A stretch of 7,141 nt of DNA from Butyrivibrio sp. GTDB lineage: Bacteria > Bacillota_A > Clostridia > Lachnospirales > Lachnospiraceae. The notes under the pieces were generated by a model, which made no database searches, was not told the origin of the DNA, and saw nothing but the letters and a program-made list of their open reading frames with translations. The stretch spans positions 1 to 7,141 of the forward strand of contig NZ_JAILQF010000243.1 in the NCBI RefSeq assembly GCF_024699075.1. Reading direction: 5' to 3'. Shown here piece after piece: positions 6,284 to 7,141 of this stretch. Position numbers and translations under genes: made by a program. The stretch's first letter is position 1. The number at the start of each line of letters is the position of its first letter.

Positions 6284-6322
6284 GTGAACTACCCATCACC
6301 TAAAGGTAATGGGTTTTCTTGC
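6284..6322. repeat. Palindromic repeat, copy B
   Basis: CCCATCACC (6292-6300) and GGTAATGGG (6305-6313) form a 9-position stem with one mismatch around a TAAA loop. The left flank is GTGAACTA and the right flank TTTTCTTGC. The core and right flank align with copies A and C, but the outer CAAGATA arm is missing. The GTGAACTACCC start recalls ends I associate with IS200/IS605-family elements; this is from memory and needs a search. It lies about 40-75 nt upstream of the truncated ATC-hydrolase-like frame and just past the thioredoxin terminator. Confidence 0.75.
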
Positions 6323-6340
6323 AACATCATTATAATTGGC

Positions 6341-6375
6341 AAAAAAATGGCAAAGAGTTTTGTACCTCTTTGCCA
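6341..6375 (-). terminator. Rho-independent terminator of the thioredoxin gene
   Basis: On the minus strand, TGGCAAAGAG (6375-6366) and CTCTTTGCCA (6357-6348) form a perfect 10-bp stem around an 8-nt loop. Seven T (complement of 6347-6341) follow. It begins 6 nt past the thioredoxin stop codon, so this gene is transcribed as its own unit. Confidence 0.93.
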
Positions 6376-6381
6376 CAAGCT

Positions 6382-6699
6382 TTAAGCAAGCTGCTGTAAT
6401 TTACTTACAAGTATGTTCTTAGGAACAGCGCCCATTGTATTATCAACGAGTTCTCCGTTTTTGATAAATGCAAAGTATGGAATGCTCATAACACCAAATT
6501 TCTGAGCAAGTTCCTGCTGCTCGTCGACATTGACCTTTCCTATCTTAACTTTGCCATCAAACTCTTTGGCAAGTTCCTCAACAACAGGTCCCATCATCTT
6601 ACAAGGGCCACACCAGTCTGCATAAAAATCTATAAGTACAGGAACATCACTGTTTAAAACTTCTTCACCAAAATTATCTTTTGTAAATCTGTATTCCAT
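6382..6699 (-). CDS. trxA: Thioredoxin
   Basis: A 105-aa cytosolic thiol-disulfide reductase, kept reduced by thioredoxin reductase, that supplies electrons to ribonucleotide reductase, peroxidases and other targets. The sequence shows the whole fold: buried Asp24 (VLIDFYADW), the catalytic WCGPC at 29-33 with Cys30 and Cys33, the cis-proline Pro74 (SIPYF; Tyr75 replaces the more common Thr), and the FIKNGE strand turn near 78-83. The length matches classical thioredoxins. The ATG at 6699 is preferred over a GTG at 6708 because GGTGAT, complementary to the 16S anti-Shine-Dalgarno end, covers 6709-6704 and would overlap the GTG. It is a single-gene unit with its own promoter and terminator; no thioredoxin reductase gene is adjacent. 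Confidence 0.97.
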   Translation of the reverse strand: MEYRFTKDNFGEEVLNSDVPVLIDFYADWCGPCKMMGPVVEELAKEFDGKVKIGKVNVDEQQELAQKFGVMSIPYFAFIKNGELVDNTMGAVPKNILVSKLQQLA

Positions 6700-6713
6700 A
6701 ATTATCACCGATT

Positions 6714-6726
6714 CGCTTTTAAAGCG
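6714..6726. promoter_or_regulatory. Perfect dyad in the trxA leader
   Basis: CGCTTT-T-AAAGCG is a perfect 6-bp dyad with a single central base. It lies just upstream of the trxA ribosome binding site and downstream of the promoter. The spacer is too short for an RNA hairpin, so a protein-binding site is the more likely use, if it has one. Confidence 0.35.
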
Positions 6727-6775
6727 CCTTTCTTTTTAATAACTAAATAAAATGTTGTTTTCATTTGATATCTTA

Positions 6776-6803
6776 ATTATACATGGTACGTTTTTTATAT
6801 CAA
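6776..6803 (-). promoter_or_regulatory. SigA-type promoter of trxA
   Basis: On the minus strand, TTGATA (6803-6798) and a perfect TATAAT (6781-6776) are separated by 16 nt. The -10 box lies 76 nt before the trxA start codon. Eleven of twelve hexamer bases match consensus, with no competing promoter nearby. Confidence 0.78.
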
Positions 6804-6843
6804 GTACGCAGTTTTTATTTACCTGGTAAGAAAAAACGTACCA
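6784..6843. promoter_or_regulatory. 13-bp inverted repeat and nested TGGTA half-sites over the trxA promoter
   Basis: TGGTACGTTTTTT (6784-6796) and AAAAAACGTACCA (6831-6843) are perfect inverted copies. The left arm fills the spacer between the trxA -35 and -10 boxes; the right arm lies upstream of the -35. Between them, TTACC-T-GGTAA (6819-6829) is another perfect dyad, and CTGGTA (6823-6828) is inverted as TACCAG (6839-6844). Several TGGTA/TACCA half-sites thus surround the promoter, as expected for an operator array. Cruciform or RNA roles are less likely given the promoter overlap. Confidence 0.5.
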
Positions 6844-6885
6844 GATAAAATCGTGTATAAATGCATCTTTATATTTTTACACAAT

Positions 6886-6967
6886 AAAAAAGATGCCCTC
6901 CGGTATTGCGATATACTACAGTTTACTTAAACGTAGTATTATCATAATACTGGGTTGCATCTTTTTT
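6886..6967. terminator. 82-nt near-perfect palindrome, bidirectional terminator-like
   Basis: Outer arms AAAAAAGATGC (6886-6896) and GCATCTTTTTT (6957-6967) are perfect. The stem continues as 6899-6919 against 6933-6954, with a few wobbles, one C-A mismatch and one bulge. It ends in GTTT/AAAC (6921-6924, 6929-6932) around ACTT. Most bases in each 41-nt arm are paired. T-runs end it on both strands, so it could stop transcription in both directions, for example of a gene beyond the right edge. It is much longer than an ordinary terminator, and a short palindromic mobile element is an alternative. Confidence 0.6.
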
Positions 6968-6997
6968 AGTGATAAATATTATTCCATATTTATTTTC

Positions 6998-7089
6998 CGA
7001 GTTAAACTCGCAAACGCTTCGCTTTTTGCTCGTTATAAAATCACTGCTGACGCAGTTCTACGGGTACGGGGCTTATAACCCCGCACCCG
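6998..7089. other. GC-rich structured island, unidentified
   Basis: This stretch is far richer in G+C than the rest of the window: about 60 percent over 7041-7090, by direct count. It contains a 13-nt dyad CGAGTT-A-AACTCG (6998-7010). It also has a strong hairpin CGGGTACGGGG / CCCCGCACCCG (7061-7071, 7079-7089) with one mismatch and a 7-nt loop. No T-run follows. The open frame crossing it has no ribosome binding site and begins inside the 82-nt palindrome. It may be part of a structured RNA or the remnant end of a mobile element, since palindromic repeat C follows 3 nt later. Confidence 0.4.
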
Positions 7090-7092
7090 AAA

Positions 7093-7141
7093 TCAAGATA
7101 TTCCCACCACCTAAAGGTGATGGGTTATCTTGATCATTTTA
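7093..7141. repeat. Palindromic repeat, copy C (may continue past the window)
   Basis: Outer arms ATCAAGATA / TATCTTGAT (about 7092-7100 with 7126-7134) enclose CCCACCACC / GGTGATGGG around TAAA, with an unpaired TT in the left arm. From 7094 it differs from copy A at two positions. The similarity to copy A runs to the last base of the window, so the right boundary cannot be set here. Confidence 0.85.

Noticed and set aside
6893..7078. Plus-strand open frame of 61 codons near the right end
   Set aside because: It starts inside the 82-nt palindrome, lacks a ribosome binding site and runs through hairpins; nothing supports it as coding.

Overview
The window is AT-rich, with polyA/polyT-flanked hairpin terminators, AGGAGG-type ribosome binding sites and a large cytosolic hybrid kinase with a FIST sensor. 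This suggests a low-GC Gram-positive anaerobe of the Clostridia, most likely a Lachnospiraceae member such as Butyrivibrio or Pseudobutyrivibrio. That assignment is inference from style, not a database match. Most recognisable genes lie on the minus strand.

Left part (1-501): the 3' end of a plus-strand gene of unknown function, its terminator, and a 15-bp minisatellite of about eight copies. The minisatellite sits directly behind the stop codon of the next, convergent gene. Middle (502-4418): a two-gene minus-strand operon. The first gene encodes a 1040-aa FIST / HisKA / HATPase / receiver / HPt hybrid histidine kinase. The second, 20 nt downstream, encodes a 257-aa protein with a degenerate (pseudo-)receiver followed by an intact receiver. 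Together they can make a multistep phosphorelay (His457, Asp757, His908, then Asp180 of the partner). Neither protein has a DNA-binding output domain, so the final target is unknown. A 622-bp intergenic region upstream holds a candidate promoter, a strong stem-loop at the predicted mRNA start, several dyads and a terminator.

Right part (5041-7141): a candidate 45-aa single-pass membrane microprotein (plus strand) overlaps tail-to-tail with a GNAT acetyltransferase (minus). Next come a truncated C-terminal piece of an ATC-hydrolase-family protein (minus) and a classic thioredoxin gene (minus) with a clear SigA-type promoter and its own terminator. Three copies of a short palindromic repeat (core CCACCTAAAGGTG or a variant) are interspersed here. 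Their shape recalls IS200/IS605 subterminal hairpins or REP-like elements, and one copy lies just upstream of the truncated gene. The end of the window holds an 82-nt near-perfect palindrome and a GC-rich hairpin island next to the third repeat copy.

No CRISPR array, tRNA, rRNA or intact transposase gene was seen. The most notable items are the output-less phosphorelay with its pseudo-receiver, the structured leader of that operon, the dispersed palindromes around the broken gene, and the minisatellite that stays open in frame behind a stop codon.
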